Positions 1 through 6,857 of a stretch of DNA of 20,657 bases are shown in pieces. The position numbers and the translations under genes are program-made. The notes beneath the pieces were generated by a model. It ran no database searches. It was not told the DNA's origin and saw only the letters and a program-made list of their open reading frames with translations. How positions within the stretch are numbered: the first letter of the stretch is position 1; the number at the start of each line of letters is the position of its first letter. Source of the stretch: a virus. Where the stretch lies: the IMG/VR virus record IMGVR_UViG_3300023179_000609, positions 1 through 20,657 of that record; one strand, 5' to 3'.

Positions 1-819
1 GGTGGTTCTGTTGGTAACACACCAGTTACTGGCTCAAACACTGGAAGTATTACTACATCATCTACATCAATTACAAGCACTTCTTCTAGTGGCCATTCAC
101 AAGCTTATGTAACTATATCTGGTACATATAGTGGCGTTTCTTTTGGTATTACTGTAAGTGCTGACGGTGGCACAACATATGCTAGTGTGCCATTTGTCGA
201 TTTAACAAACGGTCGTTATTACAAAGCAGGTGCAACTGTATCACCAACAGATAACTCAACAAACGTATATATGGTACCTATCTCACCATTGACCAATGTT
301 GTGAGAGTGCTTGCTTCAGCTTGGACATCTGGTACGGGTGCTATTCGTATCAACTATGGTGCACCTAACCATACTTCAACATTTCAACAACCTCAGGTAG
401 TAACTCACACAGCCCTACCAACAGCAGCAACAACTCCAAACTCTACTCCATCACTTGGTGATAAGTTTGGTAGACAAGTAGTCATTCCTGGAACAGTAAG
501 AGATTTGGTTGGTACCCAGACCACAACTATATCTGCCAGCACAACTGAAACAACTATTGTTACAGCCGCAGCCAGTACATTCAACGACCTTACAGCCATT
601 ACAGTAGCTAACACCTCAACTACACCGACTAGGGTAGACTTTAGAAACACTACAGCAGGTTCAGTGATATTCAGCCTTTATATACCAGGTTCAGACGTTA
701 GGGGTATAACATTCCAACGACCTGTGCCACAGTCATCAGTAAACACTAACTGGACAGCAACATCTTCAGCATCAGTAACAGACTTAAGAGTATTTGCAGT
801 CTTTGATAAAAACGCCTAA
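1..819 (+). CDS. Phage virion structural protein, beta-rich (start lies left of the window)
   Basis: The reading frame is open from base 1 to the TAA at 817-819, so this is the C-terminal 272 residues of a longer protein; the GTG at 187 is only an internal valine. The sequence is rich in Thr, Ser and Gly with almost no charged helices. Two beta domains can be seen. The first (about residues 36-125) carries VTISGTYSG, SADGGTTY and an ASAWTSGTGAIRI strand pattern common in phage virion surface proteins. The second (about 155-272) begins with TTISASTTETTIVTAAAS. I infer a head-decoration, fibre or other exposed virion protein. It uses more C-ending and CGN codons than the tail genes, as does the capsid gene. 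The exact role is not known; the virion assignment is fairly safe from composition and context. Confidence 0.65.
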   Translation, partial: GGSVGNTPVTGSNTGSITTSSTSITSTSSSGHSQAYVTISGTYSGVSFGITVSADGGTTYASVPFVDLTNGRYYKAGATVSPTDNSTNVYMVPISPLTNVVRVLASAWTSGTGAIRINYGAPNHTSTFQQPQVVTHTALPTAATTPNSTPSLGDKFGRQVVIPGTVRDLVGTQTTTISASTTETTIVTAAASTFNDLTAITVANTSTTPTRVDFRNTTAGSVIFSLYIPGSDVRGITFQRPVPQSSVNTNWTATSSASVTDLRVFAVFDKNA

Positions 820-827
820 GGAGTGAT

Positions 828-1049
828 ATGAAATACGAAACACTATACGCAAACGACAATGGAACAATTAAAGTACGAATGACTATTGATGGTAAATCAC
901 TGGAGCAAGATTTTGATGCCGAAAACTTAGACGAAAATGTAAAAGTAGGTATGGCTGTATTTAAGGCTGAACTAGCCAATGCACAACCAGAACCAACATT
1001 TACCCCAGAAACTGTTACAGTCACTCCTAGTGAACTTCCAGAGGTCTAA
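828..1049 (+). CDS. Small acidic protein of unknown function (73 aa)
   Basis: An AAGGAG ribosome binding site that overlaps the stop of the preceding gene sits just before this ATG. The stop is immediately followed by the ATG of the LamG gene, so the three genes are probably translated from one message. The protein has a small beta/alpha N-terminal half (residues 1-48, with the phrase MTIDGKSLEQDFDAENLDEN) and a Pro/Thr/Glu-rich tail (about 52-73) that looks disordered. I do not recognise a family. Being wedged between two likely virion surface proteins, it may be an assembly helper or a small structural protein; this is inference from position only. Confidence 0.6.
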   Translation: MKYETLYANDNGTIKVRMTIDGKSLEQDFDAENLDENVKVGMAVFKAELANAQPEPTFTPETVTVTPSELPEV

Positions 1050-1781
1050 ATGGGCAAATACGGCACATTTGATAGAACTATCAAAGATGACAGTCCAGTT
1101 GCTTATTACAGATGTGCTGATGACCCTGCTACATTAATTTTGGCAGATTCTTCTGGGAATGCCAGAAATGGTACATTGTATTTTGGTGGCAACCCTAATT
1201 CAATTACTGATTCACAAACTTCATCTATGAATGTTCAATATGATGACAATTTTTCATTATTGACAGATGGCATAGAGGGCGAGTTAATTAGCTCAACTAA
1301 TGCAGCTTTAATTTTTGCCGCTAATACAGCCTATACAATAGAATTTGCATTTAAGTTAGTTGGCACATTAAACGTTTTATGTAGAGATGATACTACTGCT
1401 AATGGACATATAGCTTTGTTTGCTAGTGGCGGTTTTATTGCTTGTCGTTCTGGAACTGTAACAAATTTATCTGCTAAAGCATCTAACTTCTACAATGATT
1501 CAAAGTGGCACTATTGTCAGTTTGTTAGACGAGGAACTACAGCCCCAACAAATGAACTTTATGTAGATGGTGAAAAAATAATTGATGCTGCCACAGGAAC
1601 TGCTGCAGTTACTACTAAATGGCATTTAGGAAGAAATGGTTCGGGTGGCTCATTTACAAATGCTTATTTCGATGAATGGAGTTTTTATAACACTGCACTT
1701 AGTACTACACGACTTACAGCACATTTAACAGCTTGGGAAACATTACCAAGTCCAAGTCCTTTGATGACCGGAATAGGATAA
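1050..1781 (+). CDS. LamG/concanavalin A-like lectin-fold virion protein
   Basis: The 243-residue protein shows the layout of the LamG-like jelly-roll family (Laminin_G_3 type). An opening segment SPVAYYRCAD is followed by DSSGNARNGTLY, a central FAFKL strand, the typical KWHYCQFVRRG (about 150-160) and ELYVDGEKI (about 167-175) strands, then FDEWSFYNTALS near the C-terminus. Such domains bind carbohydrates on phage fibres or capsid surfaces. It starts directly after the stop of the 73-residue gene, with a GAGG-type binding site about 7 bases upstream. No enzymatic motif is visible. Its place ahead of the prohead protease, rather than after the tail hub, leaves open whether it decorates the head or the tail. 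The fold is fairly certain; the ligand is unknown. Confidence 0.8.
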   Translation: MGKYGTFDRTIKDDSPVAYYRCADDPATLILADSSGNARNGTLYFGGNPNSITDSQTSSMNVQYDDNFSLLTDGIEGELISSTNAALIFAANTAYTIEFAFKLVGTLNVLCRDDTTANGHIALFASGGFIACRSGTVTNLSAKASNFYNDSKWHYCQFVRRGTTAPTNELYVDGEKIIDAATGTAAVTTKWHLGRNGSGGSFTNAYFDEWSFYNTALSTTRLTAHLTAWETLPSPSPLMTGIG

Positions 1782-1963
1782 TGCAAGACATAAAATGCAA
1801 GAACTGCAATAAGCTTCTTGGTAAAGCTACTATTATGGTGGCAGCTATTAAATGTTCAAGATGCAAAATGATATTTGAATATCATATTTATACAAATACA
1901 CTACATACTACAAATCAATTTGACACAAGCAAAAATAATGCTAGAATGAAAAAAGAGTCCTGA
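1781..1963 (+). CDS. Com-like zinc finger protein (60 aa)
   Basis: The ATG at 1781 overlaps the LamG stop as TAATG, so I use it rather than the in-frame ATG at 1733, which lies deep inside the LamG gene. The first 40 residues match the pattern of the Mu Com family: MQDIKCKNCNKLLGK, then IKCSRCKMIFEYH, giving two CxxC pairs (Cys6/Cys9 and Cys24/Cys27). In phage Mu, Com is a zinc-binding protein that binds mRNA and switches on translation of the mom DNA-modification gene. No mom-like gene is visible here, so the target is unknown. The tail (about 38-60) is polar and probably disordered. Translation is likely coupled to the LamG gene, as the binding site is weak. Confidence 0.75.
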   Translation: MQDIKCKNCNKLLGKATIMVAAIKCSRCKMIFEYHIYTNTLHTTNQFDTSKNNARMKKES

Positions 1964-2000
1964 GAGACCTTTGCAATAGCAAGTCTTTTGGGAATTTTTT
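1949..2000 (+). terminator. Weak terminator-like hairpin before the protease gene
   Basis: After the Com-like stop, AGAC (1965-1968) can pair with GTCT (1983-1986) and TTGC (1971-1974) with GCAA (1979-1982) around an AATA loop. An A-run (1949-1954) can pair with the T-run (1995-2000) as an outer stem. The helix is bulged and GC-poor, so any termination would be partial. It separates the surface-protein cassette from the head genes. Confidence 0.3.
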
Positions 2001-2016
2001 AATATAAGGAGTAAAA

Positions 2017-2721
2017 ATGTTAATAAAGGCTGAAGGTTACATAGAAAAAGCTTCCAAACTTAAAGAAGGTGAAGTTTCTTTTGTTGTTTCAACTAATGCT
2101 CTTGATTCTCATGGTGAAAGAATCAATGTAGATGGAATTAATTTAACAGATTTTAAAAAGAATCCAGTTGTTCTCTGGGGACACGATGGATTCAATTTAC
2201 CAATAGCAAAAGCAACAAAGGTGTGGAAAGAAGGTGGAAAACTTATGGCAAACGCTCAATTCTACCTTAAAGATGCATTTGCTAATAAAGTTTATCAATA
2301 TATTGTAGATGGATATTTAAATGCAGTATCTATTGGTGGTATGGTTCAAGAATGGTCAAATGATGGGATTACAATAGACAAGCTTCTTATGAAAGAGTTT
2401 TCTGTTGTAAGTGTGCCGGCAAACCAAGAAGCTTTAGTTGCTGCTAAAAGCCTAGATGGTAACCAGAAAGCAGAACTTCGTGCTTTAGCTAATGCCTATG
2501 CTCGCAAATGCCTTGATGAAAAAGGTGAAGGTGAATTGCATAGGAATATTGATAATTTAGAAACACTCGTAGCCACCTTAAAGGAATTAGCCATTGGTGA
2601 AACCCAAGAAGTGCAGGCAGACGAAGTTACAAACAGGCGTGTTATCTTGAGTCAGGCTCAAGTGGTCGATAAACAGGTCGAGACCATAATAAGGTCTATT
2701 AAACTGAAGGAGAAAAAATAA
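2017..2721 (+). CDS. HK97-family prohead maturation protease (peptidase S78/U35)
   Basis: This serine protease would cleave the capsid protein's N-terminal scaffold domain during prohead maturation. The family core is clear: NPVVLWGHD carries the catalytic His56, LNAVSIGGMV carries the nucleophile Ser105, and FSVVSVPANQEAL (128-140) is the usual closing strand. The core ends near residue 145. The rest (145-234) is charged and helical, which fits a scaffold-like tail. The gene has a good AAGGAG site and overlaps the capsid gene as TAATG, the standard protease-capsid order. At 234 residues it is a little longer than many stand-alone members because of this tail. Portal and terminase, normally upstream, are not in the window. 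Confidence 0.92.
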   Translation: MLIKAEGYIEKASKLKEGEVSFVVSTNALDSHGERINVDGINLTDFKKNPVVLWGHDGFNLPIAKATKVWKEGGKLMANAQFYLKDAFANKVYQYIVDGYLNAVSIGGMVQEWSNDGITIDKLLMKEFSVVSVPANQEALVAAKSLDGNQKAELRALANAYARKCLDEKGEGELHRNIDNLETLVATLKELAIGETQEVQADEVTNRRVILSQAQVVDKQVETIIRSIKLKEKK

Positions 2722-3950
2722 TGAGTGATATTAAAACTCAAGAGATTGAAATTGATGCTGATGTAGTATCTGCTGTTGCTGAAAAAGCTGCAGAATCAAT
2801 CAAAGTTCCATCTGCTGATGACATTGCTGAAAAGCTTGCTGAAAAGATGGAAACTGCTAACAAAAAGCAAATTCACGAAAGTGAACAAAAACCTGAAGCT
2901 CGCCATCTAAAAACTGGTATGGCTTCACTACCAAAAGAAGTACGCTTTGCCAAAGGTTTGCTTGCACACCTTAACAAAGATTCACAAGGAATGGCTGAAT
3001 ACAACGACTATGTTGGAAAAGCTTGGGGTGAAATCTCAAAAGCTAACTATCAAAATGTTACAACTACTGTAGATGGTGGTGCTCTAGTACCAGACCCAGA
3101 GTTTGTAGCTGAAATTGAAAGATTAACTGATAGCTATGGTGTTGCTGCTCGTCTCGCTGATGTTCGTCGAACTGATAGAGATAGCGTAACCTTGCTTCAG
3201 GGAACAAACGAAATTAGCTTTACAAAGACTGGCGAAGCCACTGCTGTAAACGCTCAGAAACTTACTTACAACTATTCAACTGTTGCACTTGATAAGTACA
3301 TCACAACTTTAGTTATGACTAGCGAATTAATTGAAGATTCAGCTATTGACATCTTCACTGACGCTACTAACGAAGTTGCTCGTGCTCGTGCAAAATTGTT
3401 TGACCAGTTAGTATTTACTGATGCAACTTATGGTCTATTAAGCCCAACCATTGCTAAAGCTTACAAAACTGTTTCTGTTGGTAACGCACTTTCAGACTTT
3501 GATGCTGATGATGCTATGAACGCACAATTTGCTGTTAAAAGCTCTGCTCGTTCAAATGCACGATTCTTTATGCACCCAACTGTCTGGAACAAACTACGCC
3601 AAACTAAAGCTTCTACAGCTGGAACTTACTTATTTGGTGGACCTGGACAATCAGTAACACCAAATATTGATGGTATCCCAGTAGAACTAGTAGATGTAAT
3701 GCCTGAATCAGGTTCTATAGCTGCTAACAAAGCTTTTGCTGTGTATGGTGACCTATCTCGTGTAAAACTACATGTAAAACGACTACTTGAAACAAAAGTA
3801 TTTGATTCAGGTGTTGTAAAAGACGCTGGTGGTTCTGACATCAACTTGATTACTCAGGACTCATACGCACTACGAGCTACACTAAGATGTGTACCTCAAA
3901 CTCGTTTCAATGCTGCTTTCGCAATTATTGGAACTGGTACAGTAAGCTAA
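2721..3950 (+). CDS. Major capsid protein, HK97 fold
   Basis: The 409-residue protein has the two-part plan of HK97-type capsid proteins. A charged helical N-terminal arm (about 1-65, likely the cleaved delta/scaffold domain) is followed by the capsid fold. Typical phrases are GGALVPDPEFVAEIERL (about 117-133), the E-loop-like region with RTDRDSVTLLQG, TSELIEDSAIDIFTDATNEVARARAKLFDQLVF, and the FMHPTVWNKLRQ, VYGDLSRV and DSYALRATLRCVP stretches near the C-terminus. It assembles the icosahedral shell. Arginine is written mostly as CGN here, whereas the tail genes use mostly AGA, consistent with high expression. Its start overlaps the protease stop. The AAGGAG of the next gene follows directly after its stop. 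Confidence 0.93.
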   Translation: MSDIKTQEIEIDADVVSAVAEKAAESIKVPSADDIAEKLAEKMETANKKQIHESEQKPEARHLKTGMASLPKEVRFAKGLLAHLNKDSQGMAEYNDYVGKAWGEISKANYQNVTTTVDGGALVPDPEFVAEIERLTDSYGVAARLADVRRTDRDSVTLLQGTNEISFTKTGEATAVNAQKLTYNYSTVALDKYITTLVMTSELIEDSAIDIFTDATNEVARARAKLFDQLVFTDATYGLLSPTIAKAYKTVSVGNALSDFDADDAMNAQFAVKSSARSNARFFMHPTVWNKLRQTKASTAGTYLFGGPGQSVTPNIDGIPVELVDVMPESGSIAANKAFAVYGDLSRVKLHVKRLLETKVFDSGVVKDAGGSDINLITQDSYALRATLRCVPQTRFNAAFAIIGTGTVS

Positions 3951-3966
3951 TATAAAGGAGTAAATA

Positions 3967-4494
3967 ATGGCTAACATAAACAATCTTTATGTTGCTGCTG
4001 GTTCAAAAGTTACTTTCGGTGGTGTTGATTTAGGTCACACTGTTGATGGAGCTGAAATTGAAATAGCAAGAGAATTTACTGATGTTACAACTGATATATA
4101 TGGAAGCACTCCAATTGATAAAGTATTATCAGGTCAAACAGCAACAGTTAAATTAAAACTTGCTGAAATTACTCCGGGTGTCCTTGCTTACGCTATACCA
4201 GAAGCTGATTATGATGTTGGAAGTACTTCTGACCATCTTCACTTCGGTACTAAGTCAGGATTTAGCCTACGAAGTGTGGCATATCAATTAGATATTGTTC
4301 CACAGGGTAAAAACACAGATGGTAAGAAAACTATCACTTTCTTCAAGGCTGTTTCTACAGATAATGTAAAAGTCGCTTACAAAATTGATGAACAATCAGT
4401 TTATGAGGTTACTTTCACTGCTCTAGTAGATGAGAGTCGTGCTGCAACTGATGGTCGATTACTCGGTCGTGTTGGTCCAGTAGCTATTTCGTAA
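3967..4494 (+). CDS. Tail-tube-like (major tail) protein
   Basis: The 175-residue beta-rich protein reads like a siphovirus tail tube subunit: VTFGGVDLGHTVDGAEIEI near the start, then EFTDVTTDIYGSTPIDKVL and GQTATVKLKLAEITPG (about 37-72), a strand-rich middle, and YEVTFTALVDESR before a short glycine-rich end. The pattern of testing a 'TTD-YG-TP' strand followed by a 'VKLKLAE' strand is one I associate with tail tube proteins. It stands between the capsid gene and the head-tail adaptor gene, whereas tube genes usually follow the tail terminator gene. A strong terminator follows at once, so capsid and tube proteins form one expression unit. A capsid accessory protein is the main alternative. 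Confidence 0.68.
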   Translation: MANINNLYVAAGSKVTFGGVDLGHTVDGAEIEIAREFTDVTTDIYGSTPIDKVLSGQTATVKLKLAEITPGVLAYAIPEADYDVGSTSDHLHFGTKSGFSLRSVAYQLDIVPQGKNTDGKKTITFFKAVSTDNVKVAYKIDEQSVYEVTFTALVDESRAATDGRLLGRVGPVAIS

Positions 4495-4507
4495 TATAAA
4501 TTACGAA
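4488..4507. repeat. Perfect 8-bp inverted repeat across the tail-tube stop codon
   Basis: TTCGTAAT (4488-4495) and ATTACGAA (4500-4507) are perfectly complementary around a 4-base spacer. The left arm includes the TAA stop. It sits 8 bases before the terminator stem, so it could add a second hairpin or be an operator for the promoter that follows. Confidence 0.5.
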
Positions 4508-4514
4508 TAATATT

Positions 4515-4548
4515 AGAGCTTGGCTTTTGTCAAGCTCTTTTATTGTTT
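4515..4548 (+). terminator. Rho-independent terminator after the capsid/tail-tube unit
   Basis: AGAGCTTGGC (4515-4524) pairs with GTCAAGCTCT (4529-4538) over 10 base pairs with one G-T wobble and a TTTT loop, followed by a T-rich tract (4539-4548). This is the clearest terminator in the window. It separates the abundant virion proteins from the connector and tail genes, allowing different expression levels. Confidence 0.88.
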
Positions 4549-4587
4549 ATATGATATAATTTTGATATGATTAGGTTAGATTATAAC
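4543..4587 (+). promoter_or_regulatory. Promoter region of the connector/tail module, with shared motif
   Basis: TTGTTT (4543-4548) and TATGAT (4566-4571) are spaced by 17 bases, and TG sits one base before the -10 box (extended -10). A perfect TATAAT (4555-4560), also preceded by TG, lies just upstream as an alternative. Bases 4563-4587 match 13546-13570 at 19 of the 24 positions compared, starting with the identical TGATATGAT. The site follows directly after the terminator and precedes the adaptor gene, whose AAGGAG site is about 35 bases further on. Confidence 0.6.
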
Positions 4588-4618
4588 GCTGCAATTCTAA
4601 ATGTTAAGGAGTACATAA

Positions 4619-5173
4619 ATGGCATTGATAAGCACAGCAGATTTGGAAGCCAAACTGGGAAGACCTCTGACAACAGGCGAACAGCAAGGATTCAATCAAG
4701 CAAATGCAGCAATCCAAAGTTATGTGGAAAAGGTAATAGGCTCAAGTGTCGAATCTGTAAGCCCAACGACAAGATATTATGATGGTGGTGTTCAACACTT
4801 AAGTATTGACCCTTGTACTTCTATTTCAGCTGTTAAATATGTTGATGATACATTGGCAGTAGAGTATACATTCACTTCAACTGATTATACGCAAGAACCT
4901 ATAAATCGTGTTTGCAAAACAATGATTCGTAATAGACCTGGCAAATTTACTGAAGGCATAAATAATATATCTGTTACAGCAAAGTTCTCTATATATGAAG
5001 ATAGCAGTGTTTTGAATATAATAAAAGATGCTATACTTGATTCTTTAGTTTCTGAACTAGCAAGTTCTGATAATATAAAAAGCGAATCAATTGAAGGCTA
5101 TTCTGTAACTTATGTTAATGAGCAGACTAAAGCAGATTTAGATGGACTCACTTATTTGTTCCCAGAGGTTTAA
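4619..5173 (+). CDS. Head-tail adaptor (connector) protein, gp6/gp15-like
   Basis: The 184-residue protein has the features of phage head-tail connector adaptors, which form a ring under the portal. There is an N-terminal helical segment (LISTADLEAKLGRPLTTGEQ, then a long helix to about residue 40), a central beta region that includes YYDGGVQHLSIDPCTSISAV, and C-terminal helices (about 130-155). It follows a well-placed AAGGAG and is the first gene after the promoter. The next three genes fit the standard adaptor, stopper, neck and tail-terminator order, which strengthens the call. Sequence signatures in this family are weak, so position carries much of the weight. Confidence 0.7.
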   Translation: MALISTADLEAKLGRPLTTGEQQGFNQANAAIQSYVEKVIGSSVESVSPTTRYYDGGVQHLSIDPCTSISAVKYVDDTLAVEYTFTSTDYTQEPINRVCKTMIRNRPGKFTEGINNISVTAKFSIYEDSSVLNIIKDAILDSLVSELASSDNIKSESIEGYSVTYVNEQTKADLDGLTYLFPEV

Positions 5174-5176
5174 TAT

Positions 5177-5497
5177 ATGAAACCACCAATGTTACAAACT
5201 TGTTATAAACTCACAACAAGCCAGAACTCATATGGTGATTATACTTCAACTTCAGAAACAGCAATTGACTGTCATTTTAGATATATTAATCAACAAATTT
5301 TTGATAGTAATAATCAAGTAATTCAATCTGATGCTATGTTATGGACTGATATAGATAGTGGAATTGCATTAAAATCAATTATTAAATATGAAGGTGAGCA
5401 TTATATTGTAGAAAAAGTTACGAAAGCAAGAAGATTGAGAGAAACTGAAGTACAATTTTTGAAGTTTGAATTAAAAAGATATGGAGTTATATCGTGA
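5177..5497 (+). CDS. Head-tail stopper/joining protein, SPP1 gp16-like
   Basis: The 106-residue, mostly beta protein fits the small head-closure family that plugs the connector after DNA packaging. Typical stretches are the N-terminal CYKLTTSQNSYGDYTST and the C-terminal half, where a basic helix-strand (IIKYEGEHYIVEKVTKARR) leads to a final strand. Its position, right after the adaptor and before the gp10-like gene, is where stoppers are found. It ends inside the start of the next gene with a GTGA overlap. The family diverges quickly, so the call rests on size, strand pattern and order. Confidence 0.65.
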   Translation: MKPPMLQTCYKLTTSQNSYGDYTSTSETAIDCHFRYINQQIFDSNNQVIQSDAMLWTDIDSGIALKSIIKYEGEHYIVEKVTKARRLRETEVQFLKFELKRYGVIS

Positions 5498-5853
5498 ATG
5501 TAAAAGTTGTTGATAACTCTTTATTATTTACTAGCAAGCTTAAAAATGTTTTAAGTACTGCTCTTAATGAATCTTCAAGAGATATATTAATTTTGGCAAG
5601 AAACAGAGCACCATATAAACAAGGTGGATTAAGATTAAATTCTGATGCTACACAACAAAGTCTTTTAAATTATAGAGTTAATTATTATATAGAATATGCA
5701 AGGTTTCAAGAATTCGGTGGTGATAATAAAAGAGTAGTTAGGCATTATACTACTTCAGGAACAGGTAAAAATTATTTAAATGGTGCAGGGTCAATTATTT
5801 TTAAGAAGATGGATGGAACAATAAGAAAACATTGTAATAGGATTGGAATATAA
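5494..5853 (+). CDS. Neck / tail-completion protein, HK97 gp10-like
   Basis: The 119-residue protein starts at GTG (5494), overlapping the preceding stop by four bases (GTGA); the nearby ATG at 5498 is out of frame. Family features are a helical N-terminal third (SSRDILILARNRAPYKQGGL), in which Arg-Ala-Pro is followed by a Gly-rich turn as in gp10-like proteins, and then a strand with YYIEYARFQEFGG, the usual 'Y-A-x-x-x-E-F-G' signature. These proteins act at the head-tail joint or finish tail assembly. The C-terminus is basic and short. Coupled translation from the stopper gene is likely. Confidence 0.72.
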   Translation: MNVKVVDNSLLFTSKLKNVLSTALNESSRDILILARNRAPYKQGGLRLNSDATQQSLLNYRVNYYIEYARFQEFGGDNKRVVRHYTTSGTGKNYLNGAGSIIFKKMDGTIRKHCNRIGI

Positions 5854-6239
5854 TGGATATTGCAAACATTGTAGCTTTATACTTACAAACCAATAACTTT
5901 GGTACTGTAGGAAGTAATATTTTTATAGGACAAATGCCTGAGAACACTAATGGTATCTGGATTGAAAGAATAGGTGGCACTTTAAATAATTATGTACCTA
6001 TGGAAGAAACTGTACTTAATATTTATTCAAAGAATACTAAAGCTTCTTCAGCAGTAACATTATTAGAAAATATTAAACGATTTATTCACAGAATGCATAA
6101 CACCACACAAAACGCAAGTTATATTTACACTTTTTTGGTAGTTGGTGATATTGAAGATATGGCGAGGGATTCTCAATATGAGAAAATTTATAAATTAACA
6201 TTGCAAGTAGTCCATAGAGATACTGCTATAATAAGCTAA
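5853..6239 (+). CDS. Tail terminator protein (minor capsid/tail end family)
   Basis: The 128-residue alpha/beta protein fits the tail terminator group that caps the tail tube and joins it to the head. An N-terminal helix (IANIVALYLQ) is followed by NIFIGQMPENTNGIWIERIGG, a middle helix with LLENIKRFIHRM, and final strands that include YIYTFLVVGDIEDMARDSQ and KIYKLTLQVVHR. Its start overlaps the preceding stop as TAATG. It precedes the tail assembly chaperones, although the tube gene that normally lies between them is upstream of 4494 instead. Confidence 0.75.
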   Translation: MDIANIVALYLQTNNFGTVGSNIFIGQMPENTNGIWIERIGGTLNNYVPMEETVLNIYSKNTKASSAVTLLENIKRFIHRMHNTTQNASYIYTFLVVGDIEDMARDSQYEKIYKLTLQVVHRDTAIIS

Positions 6240-6249
6240 AGGAGATAAT

Positions 6250-6603
6250 ATGGCTTTAACTATACAAGACTTACAACCAAAAGGTTTTAAAGTAGAAATC
6301 AAAGGATTAATACTAGACTGTAAAGCACCCAGACTTTCACATACGCTTGTTTTAAGCAAGGTAGGTGAGATGTTTAATAATCTAGATAAGCTAGAGAGAG
6401 AAGACATTGTAAAGGCTGAGAAAGACTTTGACTGGGTAGTTGCTGAGTTAATACCTGAATTAAAAGGTATTGAATTGGGTATTCAAGATGTACTTGAAAT
6501 AGTTACACAAATTATGGAACATGTCGCCCCTGAAGAAAATAAAGAACTTGAGGAAAAGGGGGTTAAGTTTGACTCTGACCCAAAAGTAGAGAAGATTGGT
6601 TAA
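6250..6603 (+). CDS. Tail assembly chaperone, G-like
   Basis: The 117-residue protein is mostly helical and acidic, and lies directly before the tape measure cluster where lambda gpG-type chaperones are found. These proteins coat the tape measure protein while the tube is built. It ends with a TAATG overlap with the next gene. Near its 3' end the codons ...GAC CCA AAA GTA... contain the slippery heptamer C_CCA_AAA (6579-6585). A -1 slip there would replace the last five residues with the product of the downstream frame, giving a fusion of about 201 residues. A good AAGGAG precedes the ATG. Confidence 0.78.
   Translation: MALTIQDLQPKGFKVEIKGLILDCKAPRLSHTLVLSKVGEMFNNLDKLEREDIVKAEKDFDWVVAELIPELKGIELGIQDVLEIVTQIMEHVAPEENKELEEKGVKFDSDPKVEKIG
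6579..6585 (+). other. Programmed -1 ribosomal frameshift site (C_CCA_AAA)
   Basis: The heptamer CCCAAAA lies in the required X_XXY_YYZ phase relative to the G-like gene. After a -1 slip the next codons are AGT AGA GAA GAT TGG TTA ATG, entering the downstream chaperone frame with no stop. The stops at 6570 and 6576 in that frame lie just before the heptamer, so the frame is open only from this site onward. That is what a real site would need. Confidence 0.8.
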
Positions 6604-6854
6604 TGATGTACGCAGAGTTTTTAAGGTTTTATAATTATACAGCTGATGAAGCTCTTGCTGAATATGCAAAAAGATTTTTTGCTCTATGCAGTATGATGTA
6701 CAGAATACAAGCTAAAGATTCTTTAAATGACATTACAGTTATATCTGCCGGCACAAATGGTGGTCAAGAAGCTAAAAGAATTGTTGATGATTACAGAAAT
6801 CAATTTAAAGGTAATCATGGAATACTTCAAGAAGTAAGGACTATAAAGGGTTAA
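6603..6854 (+). CDS. Second tail assembly chaperone, T-part of a G-T fusion
   Basis: This helical, 83-residue frame (FLRFYNYTADEALAEYAKRF and following) lies between the G-like gene and the tape measure gene, the position of lambda's T frame. It is probably made mainly as the C-terminal part of a frameshift fusion: 112 residues of the G-like protein followed by 89 residues read from 6585. Its own ATG overlaps the G-like stop (TAATG, with a second ATG right behind), so separate translation by re-initiation is also possible. In lambda the G-T fusion recruits the tail tube subunit to the tape measure protein. The fusion is inferred from the slippery site and open frame. Confidence 0.72.
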   Translation: MMYAEFLRFYNYTADEALAEYAKRFFALCSMMYRIQAKDSLNDITVISAGTNGGQEAKRIVDDYRNQFKGNHGILQEVRTIKG

Positions 6855-6857
6855 ATT

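Noticed and set aside
187-819. Complete 210-residue gene starting at GTG 187
   Set aside because: The frame is open to base 1, the upstream translation continues the same beta-rich protein, and no ribosome binding site precedes the GTG.
4567-4782. 71-codon frame starting inside the promoter motif
   Set aside because: It runs out of frame through the start of the adaptor gene, has no ribosome binding site, and its composition is that of a shadow frame.
6555-6561. Second possible slippery heptamer A_AAG_GGG in the G-like chaperone gene
   Set aside because: The -1 frame meets TAA at 6564-6566 directly afterwards, so it cannot give the fusion.
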